Counted from the first letter of the stretch, positions 36,459 to 46,110 are shown. The stretch: 64,000 nt of DNA from Flavobacterium sp. LHD-80 (GCF_030929605.1 NZ_JAVFVS010000010.1:1-64000), one strand, 5' to 3'. Translations and numbers: made by a program. Notes: generated from the letters alone by a model not told the origin.

Positions 36459-37157
36459 TTATTTTTTTAATCGATCAGAAAGTTCTCTTTTATATGTAAT
36501 TCCAATTGGCAGTTTTTCGTGTTTAATGATCACGAAATCTTTTTCTGTTTCTTCAATTTTATCTAAAGCTACGATATACGATTTGTGAATGCGCATAAAG
36601 TTTTTTTCTGGAAGACATTTCTCTAATTCTGTCGTGGTTATTGAGGCTAAATAAGTTCGTTTTAGCGTATGCAGTTTTACATAGTTTCCAAAACTCTGTG
36701 CATACAAAAGCTGATCTAATTCGATATCAATAAAATAACCGTCGACCTTTACACTTACTGAATTTACAACAGCTTCTTCTTCCTTGATTTTTATAGTTTC
36801 TGTTGAAAAAAAACGATCAACCGCTTTTAAGAATCTTGGGAAATAAATAGGTTTCAATAAATAATCAATTACGCCGTAATCGTAACTTTCAAGCGCAAAT
36901 TCAGAGTAAGCTGTCGTTAAAATTGTTTTTGGATGATTCGGAATAATCTTTAGTAATTCCATTCCTGAAATTTCAGGCATATTAATATCCAAAAACATTA
37001 AATCGACATGATTTTCACGTAGATAATCCATCGCTTCAATTCCGTTATAACCTTGGAAAACCAATTCTAATTGCGGATTTTGCTTGATATAATTCGCCAA
37101 AACATAATGTGCCGCCGGCTCATCATCAACAATTATACATTTTTTTGGCTCTTTCAT
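36459..37157 (-). CDS. LytTR-family response regulator
   Basis: 232 residues. Receiver domain with acidic VDDEP and phosphoacceptor Asp57 in DLMFLDINMP; C-terminal LytTR DNA-binding domain (MRIHKSYIVALDKIEE). It overlaps the kinase gene by 1 bp, so they are translationally coupled. Divergent from the TolC-RND-adaptor operon, its likely target. Confidence 0.93.
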   Translation of the reverse strand: MKEPKKCIIVDDEPAAHYVLANYIKQNPQLELVFQGYNGIEAMDYLRENHVDLMFLDINMPEISGMELLKIIPNHPKTILTTAYSEFALESYDYGVIDYLLKPIYFPRFLKAVDRFFSTETIKIKEEEAVVNSVSVKVDGYFIDIELDQLLYAQSFGNYVKLHTLKRTYLASITTTELEKCLPEKNFMRIHKSYIVALDKIEETEKDFVIIKHEKLPIGITYKRELSDRLKK

Positions 37158-38194
37158 TATAAAAACTTTTTCAGCTGCAGTTTCAAATCAATTATATACG
37201 TTTTTTTGTCGTCTTGAATATCTAATTTATAGTCTTTTCCATAAATTAAATTCAGTCTTTCGATAGTGTTTTTTAAACCAATTTTAGTCGAAACCACATC
37301 TGTTTTTTTCGTCGGAATTGAATTTACAACGTGCAAATGCAATAAACCGTTTTCGACCGTAATAAAAATTCTAACAAAACATTTTTCGATCGCACAAGTT
37401 CCATGTTTAAAGGCATTTTCAATAAAAGCAATTAAAAGCATTGGCGAAACTTTATAGGCATTTTCGTTGTCAATTTTACAATCGTATGTAATATCACAAC
37501 GATAGCCAACACGCTCTTTTTCAAGCTGTACATAACTGTTTATAAACTCCAATTCATCTTCTAAAGTTACGCATTGTTTGTTATTGCTCTCGAGTTGATA
37601 ACGCATTAATTGCGAAACTTTCATTATCAAATCTGGAGTTCGGTCTGGAAATTCTAAACTGATTCCGTAAAGCGTATTAAAAGTATTAAATAAAAAATGT
37701 GGATTCAATTGCCCTTTTAATGAATTCAATTGCATTTGGTTAAACAGCAAAGTTTCGTCAGTATGTTTTCTGTGAATTCTGTAAAATTTAAAAACAATAA
37801 TTGGACTTAAAATACAAACCAAAGTTCCTAAAACACTGGCCAATTGGTAAATATAACTGCGTTGATGCGAGTTTTGATACAATCTACAATTGCTGAACAT
37901 ATCGAGCATTGTAATTTCATACAAGATGACCGAAAACACAAAAACACCAAAAAGCGTCAGAAAAATATACGTTACCGGGCGCTGGGTCTTGAATAATATG
38001 GGAAGAAGAAAAAAGCGATTAAACTGCGCATGCATGTACAAAATGCAATAGAAAAAAATCCCCATTAATATGGAAGTGACAGAGCTGAAAAGCATCCAGT
38101 CATTTTTTAACGTATAAATTGTAAATGAAAAAAGGACAACAGCAATTTCCTGCCACCACTTGTTATCCAATATATTATCAAACTTTTTATTCAT
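37157..38194 (-). CDS. Sensor histidine kinase of the LytS/YehU type
   Basis: 345 residues with four hydrophobic helices in the first 140 residues and a cytoplasmic His_kinase domain: phosphorylated H166 in GQLNPHFLFN, N box in FIENAFKHG, and GLKNTIERL. No extracellular sensor domain of size is visible, so it may sense membrane state. Pairs with the LytTR regulator just downstream. Confidence 0.93.
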   Translation of the reverse strand: MNKKFDNILDNKWWQEIAVVLFSFTIYTLKNDWMLFSSVTSILMGIFFYCILYMHAQFNRFFLLPILFKTQRPVTYIFLTLFGVFVFSVILYEITMLDMFSNCRLYQNSHQRSYIYQLASVLGTLVCILSPIIVFKFYRIHRKHTDETLLFNQMQLNSLKGQLNPHFLFNTFNTLYGISLEFPDRTPDLIMKVSQLMRYQLESNNKQCVTLEDELEFINSYVQLEKERVGYRCDITYDCKIDNENAYKVSPMLLIAFIENAFKHGTCAIEKCFVRIFITVENGLLHLHVVNSIPTKKTDVVSTKIGLKNTIERLNLIYGKDYKLDIQDDKKTYIIDLKLQLKKFL

Positions 38195-38252
38195 TTTTTA
38201 AACTTAAAATAGGTTACAAAGTACGGACAAATATTTAATTATTTTTTCCAAA

Positions 38253-38277
38253 AAATGACAAATTCAATTGGTCATTT
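38253..38277. promoter_or_regulatory. Inverted repeat AAATGAC-N11-GTCATTT, possible regulator site
   Basis: Seven-bp perfect arms in the 165-bp gap between the kinase gene and the efflux operon, about 50 bp before a -7 box. LytTR proteins often bind direct repeats, so this assignment is tentative. Confidence 0.4.
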
Positions 38278-38325
38278 ATTAGTGCAGTACATCACTAAAC
38301 CTGACATTTATCAGCACAAGAGAAA

Positions 38326-38333
38326 TAAATTTG
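38326..38333 (+). promoter_or_regulatory. -7 promoter box of the efflux operon
   Basis: TAAATTTG is a perfect match to TAnnTTTG, 27 bp before the TolC-like start. A -33 element is weak (CTGAC around 38301). Confidence 0.5.
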
Positions 38334-38359
38334 CGCTTTAATTTCACACTTTGAGTTTT

Positions 38360-39745
38360 ATGTATTTCAAAAAAATTACTTTATTATTTTTCTTGATTTT
38401 AGCCTCAAATGGTTATTCACAAACCTTGTCTTTAAAAGAAGCAATAAAAACAGGTCTCGAAAACTATGGTTCGATCAAAGCAAAAAACAATTACGCCAGT
38501 GCCTCAAAAGAGACATTAAAACAATCTCGACGTGATTATCTTCCTAATCTTAATTTATCAGCACAACAGGATTACGGAACTATTAATGGACAAAACGGTG
38601 CATTATATGGATTTAATGGTTTAGGAACTGCTTCTTCTGGACCAGCGCTACCAAACCAAAACTGGAATTCTGCTTTTGGTGCTTTGTATTTAGTGAACAT
38701 GAACTGGGACTTTTTTACTTTTGGAAAAACTCAGGAAAAAATCAATTTATCAAAAGTTGATGTTCAGGCAAAAGAAAAAGATTTACAGCAGGAAAAATTT
38801 CAACAGGAAATTAAAATTTCGGCAGCTTATTTGAATTTATTGGCAAGCCAAAGGTTACTGATTTCTCAGCAAAAGAATTTAAGCCGTGCAGAAGTTTTCA
38901 AAAAGACAGCTGTTGCCCGAGTTAAAAACGGATTATTAGCTGGAGTAGATTCGACCTTGGCAACTGCTGAAGTTTCGAAAGCAAAAATCGCACTAAATCT
39001 TGCCCGAAATTTTGTCAAAGAACAAAACAATAAATTAGTTGATTTAATGGGCGTTGCACCTCAGGATTTTATTGCAGATACTTTGTTTGTCAATCAAATT
39101 CCAAAAGAGGTTTTAAGATCAACCGCTTCGACTGACAGTCTGCATCCTTTATTGCAATATTATAAAACGAAGATTGATTACAGCAACCAACAAGTTAAAT
39201 TATACAAACGTTTTTATTACCCAACTATGAGTGCCTTTGGAGTTTTACAAACCAGAGCTTCGGGTTTTGAAACAGGTTATGCGGTTGATCAATCGAACTT
39301 TAGCAGAAATTACTGGGATGGTGTAAATCCAGATCGCTCAAATTATTTGGTTGGAGTTGGAATTACTTGGAATTTAACAACGCCTTTTAGAGCAAACAAA
39401 CAAGTAACTTCTCAAAAATTTGTTTCGCAAGGTTTGCAGGAAGAGTACAATCAAGCGAGTAGAGAATTGCAATCACAGCTGACTTTCGCCGAAGATAAAA
39501 TAAAAATCACTTTGGAAAATTATGCCGAAGCGCCAATTCAAGTCAATGCTGCACAGCGCGCTTACATCCAAAAATCAACTTTATACAAAAACGGACTGAC
39601 TGATTTGACCGATTTAACCCAAACCATGTTTACGTTAAACCGTGCCGAAATCGACCGAGATATTGTCAACAATAATGTGTGGCAGTCGTTTTTGCTGAAA
39701 GTTGCTGCAACGGGCAATTTTGACTTATTTATAAATGAATTTTAA
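38360..39745 (+). CDS. TolC-family outer-membrane efflux protein
   Basis: 461 residues from the ATG at 38360 (a TTG nine bases earlier is less likely). Signal peptide ending NGYSQ. TolC-type repeated coiled-coil/beta architecture with long helices (DVQAKEKDLQQEKFQQEIKI; LTFAEDKIKITLENYAEAP). First gene of an RND efflux operon: outer-membrane channel, pump, adaptor. Order is unusual compared with the adaptor-pump-channel order of the second system in the window. Confidence 0.9.
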   Translation: MYFKKITLLFFLILASNGYSQTLSLKEAIKTGLENYGSIKAKNNYASASKETLKQSRRDYLPNLNLSAQQDYGTINGQNGALYGFNGLGTASSGPALPNQNWNSAFGALYLVNMNWDFFTFGKTQEKINLSKVDVQAKEKDLQQEKFQQEIKISAAYLNLLASQRLLISQQKNLSRAEVFKKTAVARVKNGLLAGVDSTLATAEVSKAKIALNLARNFVKEQNNKLVDLMGVAPQDFIADTLFVNQIPKEVLRSTASTDSLHPLLQYYKTKIDYSNQQVKLYKRFYYPTMSAFGVLQTRASGFETGYAVDQSNFSRNYWDGVNPDRSNYLVGVGITWNLTTPFRANKQVTSQKFVSQGLQEEYNQASRELQSQLTFAEDKIKITLENYAEAPIQVNAAQRAYIQKSTLYKNGLTDLTDLTQTMFTLNRAEIDRDIVNNNVWQSFLLKVAATGNFDLFINEF

Positions 39746-39757
39746 TTATAGAGCCTA

Positions 39758-42700
39758 ATGAATTTAATACGTTTTGCACTCCGCAAACCCATCTCCATAT
39801 TAGTATTGGTTGCGGGTCTATTTTTCTTCGGAATTGGTGCCATCAAAGACATCAAGGTAGATATTCTGCCAAAAATGAATTTGCCGGTTATCTATATTGC
39901 GCATCCTTTTGGAGGTTACACGCCAGACCAAATGGAAGCTTATTTTGCTAAGACTTATGTTAATATTCTGCCTTTTGCCAATGGTGTAAAATCAGTGGAA
40001 ACCAAAAATATTCAAGGGTTAATGATCATGAAATTAACCTATTATGAAAACACAAATATGGCGCAGGCAGCGGCCGAATTAAGTTCACTTTCGAACAGGA
40101 TTCAGGCGGCTTTTCCTCCGGGAACACAGCCTCCGTTTATCATTCGTTTTGATGCTTCTTCTCTTCCAATTGGACAATTGGTTTTGAGCAGTAAAATCAG
40201 ATCAAATAATGAATTACAGGATCTAGCCAACGTTTATGTTCGTGCTTCGTTTACTTCAATTCCCGGTTTATTATCGCCGGCACCTTTTGGCGGAAGCCCA
40301 AGAACAATTGAGGTTAACGTAGATCCAGATTTATTGCGTTCGCACAATATGACGCCAGATCAAATTGTTGAGGCAATCCGAATCAACAATCAAACTGCAC
40401 CTTCTGGAAACGTGAGAATGGGCGATAAAAACTATATCACGCCAACAAATAATACGATTAAAGAAGTTAAGGATTTTGAAAATATTCCGTTATTTAAAGG
40501 AAGTGTTCAAAACTTGAAATTAGGCGATGTGGCAACCGTAAAAGATGGTGCCGATATTACACAAGGTTATGCTTTGGTTAACGGAAAACGTTCGGTTTAT
40601 ATCAGTATTGCAAAAGCCGGAGATGCTTCGACTTGGGATGTGGTTCAGAAATTAAAAGCGGAATTGCCTAAAATTCAAAGTACACTTCCTGAAGATGTAA
40701 AATTATCATATGAATTTGACCAATCCGTTTATGTAATCAACTCGGTTAAAAGTTTAATTACTGAAGGAATTATTGGAGCGGTTTTAACTGGATTAATGGT
40801 TTTATTATTCCTTGGTGACCGTCGTGCCGCTTTAATCGTAATTATGACGATTCCTATTTCGATTATTTCTGGAGTTTTATTCCTGAAATTATTCGGACAA
40901 ACAATCAACTTGATGTCATTATCAGGATTGGCTTTGGCAATTGGAATTTTGGTGGATGAAAGTACCGTAACAATCGAAAATATTCACCAGCATCTCGACA
41001 TGGGAAAACCAAAAGCGCTCGCCATTTGGGACGCCTGTCAGGAAATTGCGTTGCCTAAATTATTGATCTTGCTTTGTATTTTGGCCGTATTTGCGCCTGC
41101 ATTTACAATGGTTGGTATTCCGGGAGCGTTGTTTTTGCCTTTGGCATTAGCAATTGGTTTTTCAATGGTAATTTCCTTTTTATTGTCTCAGACTTTTGTT
41201 CCTGTAATGGCAAACTGGTTAATGAAAGGACATGCAAAACACGAGCATGGTCCAGAAATTACAGATGATGAAGCTGAATTTAGAGACTGTGGATTAACAC
41301 CAGAATCTGAAAAAGATTTAATTACTCAGAAAAAAGGCTATGTTGAACGATTAGATACCAATCAAAACGGAAAAATAAGTCCGTTTGAGCGATTCAAAAT
41401 TCGTTTCATGAGAACTTTAGATCGATTGTTTGTTCACAAAAAAATCACAAGTATTACGTATTTGGTTTCTGCAACCGTTCTCGCAATCGTCTTAATTACT
41501 TTTATTGGAAAAGATGTTTTCCCAAAAGTAAATTCAAGTCAGTTTCAATTACGACTTCGTGCTCCTGACGGAACGCGTTTAGAAAGAACAGAAGAGCAAG
41601 CCGTTATCGTTTTAAAAGAATTGAAGAAAATGGTTGGCAATGAACACATCGGAATTACCTCTGTATATGTGGGTCAGCACCCGTCATTATTCTCAATCAA
41701 CCCGATTTATTTGTTCATGGCAGGTTCGCATGAAGCGGTATTTCAGGTGAGTTTAAAAGATTATCATGCGGATATGGACGAGTTTAAAGACGAGTTTAGA
41801 AACCGACTTAAAAAACTGCTTCCAAATACAAAAGTTTCTTTTGAACCAATAGAGTTGACCGATAAAGTTTTAAGCCAAGGTTCTCCTACTCCAATCGAAG
41901 TTCGAATTGCAGGAAAAGACAAAAAACGAAATGAATTGTATGCGAATCAAATTGTTGAAAAACTAAAAGCGATTTCGTATTTCAGAGACGTTCAAATTGG
42001 TCAGCCAATTCATTATCCAGCAATGAATATTGATATTGACAGAACTCGTGCCGCCGAATTAGGCGTTGACATGAATGATATTTCGCGTTCACTTGTAGCT
42101 TCAACCTCATCTTCAAGATATACAGAGAAAAATACTTGGGTTGATGAAAGAGCGGGATTATCATACAATGTTCAGGTTCAAGTACCACTGAATCAAATGA
42201 AAAGCAAAACAGATATTGGAGAAATTCCGGTATTGAAAAACTCGCTTCGTCCTGTTTTAAGTGACGTAGCAAAAATTACACCCGGCTTTGTAAGCGGTGA
42301 AAACGACAATTTAGGGGCAATGCCATACATTACTGTTACAGCAAACATCAATCAAACCGATTTGGGGACCGCGTCGAAAGATGTTGCTGCAACAATCAAT
42401 TCATTGGGTGAATTACCTAGGGGGTTATTCATTACACCAATTGGTTTAAGTAAAGTATTGGAGGAAACATTAAGCAGTTTGCAAGTTGGGTTATTGGTTG
42501 CCATTTTTGTAATCTTCTTAATGTTAGCCGCTAATTTCCAGTCGTTCAAAGTTTCGCTAGTAATTTTAACAACCGTTCCGGCGGTAGTTTTAGGAGCCTT
42601 ATTAATGCTTTTATTAACGGGCTCAACATTAAATTTACAGTCGTACATGGGAATCATCATGTCGGTTGGGGTTTCGATTGCGAATGCCGTTTTATTAGTC

Positions 42701-43042
42701 ACCAATGCTGAACAATTACGAAAACGAAACGGAAATGCATTAGAATCGGCGCGTGAAGCTGCAGCGCTGCGTCTTCGTCCAATTATCATGACCTCTGTTG
42801 CGATGATTGCCGGAATGTTGCCAATGGCGATTGGTCACGGCGAAGGGGGCGATCAGGTTTCTCCGTTAGGAAGAGCAGTTATTGGCGGACTATTATTTTC
42901 TACTTTTGCCGTACTATTAATTCTGCCACAAATATTTGCTTGGGCACAAGAAAAAACAACAACGCAATCTGTTTCTTTAGATCCTGAAGACGAAGAAAGC
43001 ATCCATTATATCTCATCTTTAAAACCAAAAAATGAACACTAA
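39758..43042 (+). CDS. RND efflux pump with EF-hand loop in cytoplasmic linker
   Basis: 1094 residues, AcrB-like: 12 hydrophobic helices, two large periplasmic loops. The TM4 proton-relay site reads V-D400-E401-S (usual pumps have D-D). The linker between TM6 and TM7 (about 495-560) is longer than usual and contains a complete 12-residue EF-hand loop, DTNQNGKISPFE (533-544), between helical segments. It is 12 bp after the TolC gene and overlaps the adaptor by 11 bp. Substrate unknown; likely drugs, bile-like compounds or metabolites. Alternative reading: a heavy-metal exporter, but no metal-relay residues are clear. Confidence 0.92.
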   Translation: MNLIRFALRKPISILVLVAGLFFFGIGAIKDIKVDILPKMNLPVIYIAHPFGGYTPDQMEAYFAKTYVNILPFANGVKSVETKNIQGLMIMKLTYYENTNMAQAAAELSSLSNRIQAAFPPGTQPPFIIRFDASSLPIGQLVLSSKIRSNNELQDLANVYVRASFTSIPGLLSPAPFGGSPRTIEVNVDPDLLRSHNMTPDQIVEAIRINNQTAPSGNVRMGDKNYITPTNNTIKEVKDFENIPLFKGSVQNLKLGDVATVKDGADITQGYALVNGKRSVYISIAKAGDASTWDVVQKLKAELPKIQSTLPEDVKLSYEFDQSVYVINSVKSLITEGIIGAVLTGLMVLLFLGDRRAALIVIMTIPISIISGVLFLKLFGQTINLMSLSGLALAIGILVDESTVTIENIHQHLDMGKPKALAIWDACQEIALPKLLILLCILAVFAPAFTMVGIPGALFLPLALAIGFSMVISFLLSQTFVPVMANWLMKGHAKHEHGPEITDDEAEFRDCGLTPESEKDLITQKKGYVERLDTNQNGKISPFERFKIRFMRTLDRLFVHKKITSITYLVSATVLAIVLITFIGKDVFPKVNSSQFQLRLRAPDGTRLERTEEQAVIVLKELKKMVGNEHIGITSVYVGQHPSLFSINPIYLFMAGSHEAVFQVSLKDYHADMDEFKDEFRNRLKKLLPNTKVSFEPIELTDKVLSQGSPTPIEVRIAGKDKKRNELYANQIVEKLKAISYFRDVQIGQPIHYPAMNIDIDRTRAAELGVDMNDISRSLVASTSSSRYTEKNTWVDERAGLSYNVQVQVPLNQMKSKTDIGEIPVLKNSLRPVLSDVAKITPGFVSGENDNLGAMPYITVTANINQTDLGTASKDVAATINSLGELPRGLFITPIGLSKVLEETLSSLQVGLLVAIFVIFLMLAANFQSFKVSLVILTTVPAVVLGALLMLLLTGSTLNLQSYMGIIMSVGVSIANAVLLVTNAEQLRKRNGNALESAREAAALRLRPIIMTSVAMIAGMLPMAIGHGEGGDQVSPLGRAVIGGLLFSTFAVLLILPQIFAWAQEKTTTQSVSLDPEDEESIHYISSLKPKNEH

Positions 43043-44120
43043 AATTATAAAATATACCGCGCTGTTTTTTACAGCATTATTTTTCCTGAACAGCTGTAAT
43101 TCTAAAAAAGAAGAAGTTGCTACGGCAGAAATCGAACCTAAAACAGAAACTTTTCTTTTAGCCAAAGAAAAACTGACTACCGAATTGCGTTTACCAGCCG
43201 AATTAACAGGTTTCCAGCAAGTCGATTTATATGCAAAAGTGAGCAGTTTCGTAAAAACGTTAAAAGTTGATATTGGTTCTAAAGTGAAAAAAGGACAGCT
43301 TTTAATTGTTTTGGAAGCGCCTGAAATCAGTTCGCAATTGGCTGCTGCAGAATCGAGATTAAAATCGATGGAAGCTATTTACGCAACCAGCAAAAGCACG
43401 TACAACCGTTTGTATGAAACGAGCAAAGTGGAAGGAACTATTTCTAAAAATGATTTAGAAATGGCAAGCGGAAAAAAGAATTCTGATTACGCACAATATC
43501 AAGCGGCAGTTGCAGCGCATAAAGAAGTTGCGATTATGAGAGGTTATCTTGAAATCCGTGCTCCTTTTGACGGCGTTGTAGCGGCTAGAAATGTGAATTT
43601 AGGAACATTTGTTGGTCCAGCCGGAAAAGGTTCTGATTTACCTTTATTAACGATTCAAGAGCAGACAAAATTGCGTTTAGCGGTTTCTGTTCCAGAATTA
43701 TACACAGGATATTTACACAATGGCGACGAAATGAGTTTCAACGTAAAATCATTGCCCGAAACTTTTAAAGCGACTATTACCAGAATGTCTGGTGCATTGG
43801 ATTTAAAACTTCGTTCTGAGCGTGTTGAAATGGACGTTCACAACACTAAAGGAAATTTATTACCTGGAATGGTTGCCGAAGTTTTATTGCCCCTTAACGC
43901 GAAAGACAGCACTTTTGTAGTTCCGAAATCGGCTGTGGTAAATGCTGCGGAAGGTATTTTTGTAATTAAAGTGGTGAACCACAAAGCAACAAGAGTTGAT
44001 GTAAAAAAAGGAAGAGAAATTGACGATAAAATTGAAATTTTCGGTGATTTGACTCCAAACGATAAACTGGTAAAAATTGCCAGCGAAGAAACTAAGGAAG
44101 GCGATACAATAAACGAATAA
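43032..44120 (+). CDS. RND periplasmic adaptor lipoprotein
   Basis: 362 residues, lipobox in FFLNSCNSK. HlyD/AcrA-type adaptor: barrel-sandwich halves around KVSSFVKTLKVDIGSKVKKGQLL and YLEIRAPFDGVVAARN, a short helical hairpin between them, then beta-barrel and membrane-proximal domains. Starts within the end of the pump gene. Ends before a strong terminator at 44238-44272. Confidence 0.92.
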   Translation: MNTKIIKYTALFFTALFFLNSCNSKKEEVATAEIEPKTETFLLAKEKLTTELRLPAELTGFQQVDLYAKVSSFVKTLKVDIGSKVKKGQLLIVLEAPEISSQLAAAESRLKSMEAIYATSKSTYNRLYETSKVEGTISKNDLEMASGKKNSDYAQYQAAVAAHKEVAIMRGYLEIRAPFDGVVAARNVNLGTFVGPAGKGSDLPLLTIQEQTKLRLAVSVPELYTGYLHNGDEMSFNVKSLPETFKATITRMSGALDLKLRSERVEMDVHNTKGNLLPGMVAEVLLPLNAKDSTFVVPKSAVVNAAEGIFVIKVVNHKATRVDVKKGREIDDKIEIFGDLTPNDKLVKIASEETKEGDTINE

Positions 44121-44237
44121 CCTGCGTTTAGTCTTCTTTTTAGTAGATTACCCAAAAACTGTACGCATTTATTAAATGCGGCATTTTAAAATTTGATTTG
44201 GTTTTAAAATGCAAAATTAAATTTATTTTGAAAAGGG

Positions 44238-44272
44238 AGCGGTGCTATTTTTTAGTGCCGCTTCTTTTTTTT
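44238..44272 (+). terminator. Terminator of the first efflux operon
   Basis: Ten-bp stem (44238-44247 with 44253-44262, two G-T pairs), loop TTTTT, then CTTTTTTTT. 118 bp after the adaptor stop. Confidence 0.85.
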
Positions 44273-44322
44273 GTTTTTGCCACTAAGACGCTAAGTCGCA
44301 AAGTTTTTATTCTCATTTTTTT

Positions 44323-44347
44323 GTCATCCTGAGCGAAGTCGAAGGAC
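44323..44347. repeat. Dispersed repeat arm GTCATCCTGAGCGAAG...
   Basis: Single arm of the inverted repeat seen complete at 33051-33129; here the partner arm is missing and CACGCAAGTAGCTC follows. Part of the 44121-44683 gap, which otherwise holds a terminator and repeat copy A. Confidence 0.7.
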
Positions 44348-44404
44348 ACGCAAGTAGCTCTATAAAGCTTGGCAATTTAGCTTTCATATTTTTTAGGAGC
44401 TGTT

Positions 44405-44485
44405 TCCCGCTCTTCCTTCCAATCTTTTGTATCTCGTTTTTTTGGAACGAGACACAAAAGGATTTTCCCTCCCATCGGGGCTAGG
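44405..44485 (-). repeat. CCTAGCCCCGAT...AGCGGGA element, copy A
   Basis: Read on the minus strand: CCTAGCCCCGAT (44485-44474), a 15-bp hairpin CTTTTGTGTCTCGTT/AACGAGATACAAAAG with one mismatch, and AGCGGGA (44411-44405). Same conserved ends as copies B and C. It ends about 200 bp before the two-TM protein gene. Confidence 0.8.
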
Positions 44486-44683
44486 CTCAGGTTTTCATAA
44501 AGAATAATCAGGTATAAGTACGGGGTTATTTATATTGGTAATTTGATACTTTTGGTGAAAGTGATTTTATATATCAAGAAAAATGAAATCCAATTACAGT
44601 TTGCCGATAAAGTATTTATAACGATGATATCGGTATTATTGGTTCAAAAAGATATACTTCCAATAATTTATAAAAAATCATTT

Positions 44684-45748
44684 ATGGCATCATTAAGTAG
44701 CGTAAATAATCTGAATAACGTATCTCATAAAATTCGTAACTACAACTTAGAAAAAGTTGTTCGAAAAAATCTCGGTTCTGAAGCTTTTAATTACGCTGAG
44801 GAAGTTGTAAATACAATCTCAAAAATAGTTGACCGTATTACCCCATATATTATTGAAATTGACGAAATATCAATACAAGATTTGATTCAAATTATAACAG
44901 AAATAAATTCAAATTTTGACCAAATATCGAGATATGATAATGGAAAATTCCTAGCACAAAGACCTACCTACCTTTCTACTCTGTCAAATCTTAAAGAAAG
45001 AGCTGTAGGTCTTTTGTCCAAGATTATAGGTTTAATTCATGAACTAGAAAAATCAACAATAACAATTGATTTCGAAGATCAGTTGGGAAAAATAAAAGAT
45101 GAAACTTTAAGTGATGCTGAAGAAATTAAGCATTTAAGAAATAGACTTACTAACGAAATTGAAGATTTCGAGACAAGATATACAACAACTTTCCAAAAAG
45201 CAGAAATAAAGGAACAAGTTATAATTTTTAGTAGTCAAGCCGAAACATTTTTAAAAAACTCAAAATTATGGATTGCTGGAATTTGTGGATGTGCAAGTAT
45301 ATTAATTATAGTCGTTATATGCTTATTCAAAAATTTCTGTTTTGAACTGAGTTGTTTTAATAAGATTACTGAGATTAATTACAACATCATCTGTGAAGAT
45401 TGCAATCGAACAATTTTGTATCTTGAAATATTTAAGGCAATTTTTTTTAGGCTGTTTATCATATCCTTTTTAATTTATTTACTAAACTTCTGTGTAAAAA
45501 ACTATAACGCTTCTATGCATAATTACACAATCAATAAACACAAAGGCAATTCTTTAGATGCCTCGATTCGTCTTCTTGAAAGACTATATTCAGAAAATGC
45601 GAAAGATGAAGTTCTGACAAATGCTGCCAATGCAATTTTTTCTCATCAACCAACAGGATATACAAATAAAGATCCTGAAAATATTCAAAAATCAGTTTTG
45701 GAAAGAATAATTGAAAAAGTTGATCCTACAAAAAACATTGATAGTTAA
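44684..45748 (+). CDS. Orphan coiled-coil protein with two C-terminal TM segments
   Basis: 354 residues from the ATG at 44684; an in-frame TTG at 44543 and ATG at 44624 are alternatives. No family recognised with confidence. The N-terminal two thirds is helical and charged, probably coiled coil (SDAEEIKHLRNRLTNEIEDF). Two hydrophobic helices lie at about 195-216 and 252-272, separated by a segment rich in cysteine (about nine, including CEDC). The tail, SLDASIRLLERL...VLTNAANAIFSHQPTGY, resembles the C-terminus of several predicted membrane effectors I recall from bacterial defence contexts, but this is recollection, not a search result. No partner gene; lies alone among repeats. Confidence 0.7.
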   Translation: MASLSSVNNLNNVSHKIRNYNLEKVVRKNLGSEAFNYAEEVVNTISKIVDRITPYIIEIDEISIQDLIQIITEINSNFDQISRYDNGKFLAQRPTYLSTLSNLKERAVGLLSKIIGLIHELEKSTITIDFEDQLGKIKDETLSDAEEIKHLRNRLTNEIEDFETRYTTTFQKAEIKEQVIIFSSQAETFLKNSKLWIAGICGCASILIIVVICLFKNFCFELSCFNKITEINYNIICEDCNRTILYLEIFKAIFFRLFIISFLIYLLNFCVKNYNASMHNYTINKHKGNSLDASIRLLERLYSENAKDEVLTNAANAIFSHQPTGYTNKDPENIQKSVLERIIEKVDPTKNIDS

Positions 45749-45854
45749 CAGTACTAAAATAAATATTAGTAGAACTATATTTAAATAAATAATTTACAAT
45801 TTTTATCAAAAAAAATAAATTGCTGGCAATTTAATGAAAACCCAGCCCCAGCTC

Positions 45855-45940
45855 CGCAAAGTCTCCCTACTTTGCGTTTTTTTTATCAGTTCTCAAAAAA
45901 TCAAACGTAATAAAAGTCTCCTGAATTTTCCCTAAATGCT
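45855..45940 (+). repeat. Direct-repeat unit with CGCAAAGT hairpin, copy 1
   Basis: Hairpin CGCAAAGT (45855-45862) with ACTTTGCG (45869-45876) and T8, then AACGTAATAAAAGTCTCCTG...CCCTAAATGCT. A second, same-direction copy lies at 47993-48078. The hairpin can act as a terminator. The gap 45749-46110 also holds the palindrome below. Confidence 0.75.
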
Positions 45941-45980
45941 TTTGATTCGTCAATCTTTGTCGAGCTAATTGTGGAGATTT

Positions 45981-46044
45981 CGCGAGCGTCTCGCTCGTGC
46001 ACGCATTCCACATAAGTCTAAAAGGCACGAGCGAGACGCTCGCG
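45981..46044. repeat. 20-bp inverted repeat CGCGAGCGTCTCGCTCGTGC
   Basis: Perfect arms (45981-46000 and 46025-46044) with a 24-bp spacer; unusually GC-rich for this DNA. Each arm holds its own GAGCG/CGCTC palindrome. Confidence 0.8.
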
Positions 46045-46110
46045 CCAGCAATACAATACAATGCAATAAATAATTCAAATCTGAAATAAAAAAGTACTAT
46101 TTTTGAGAAA

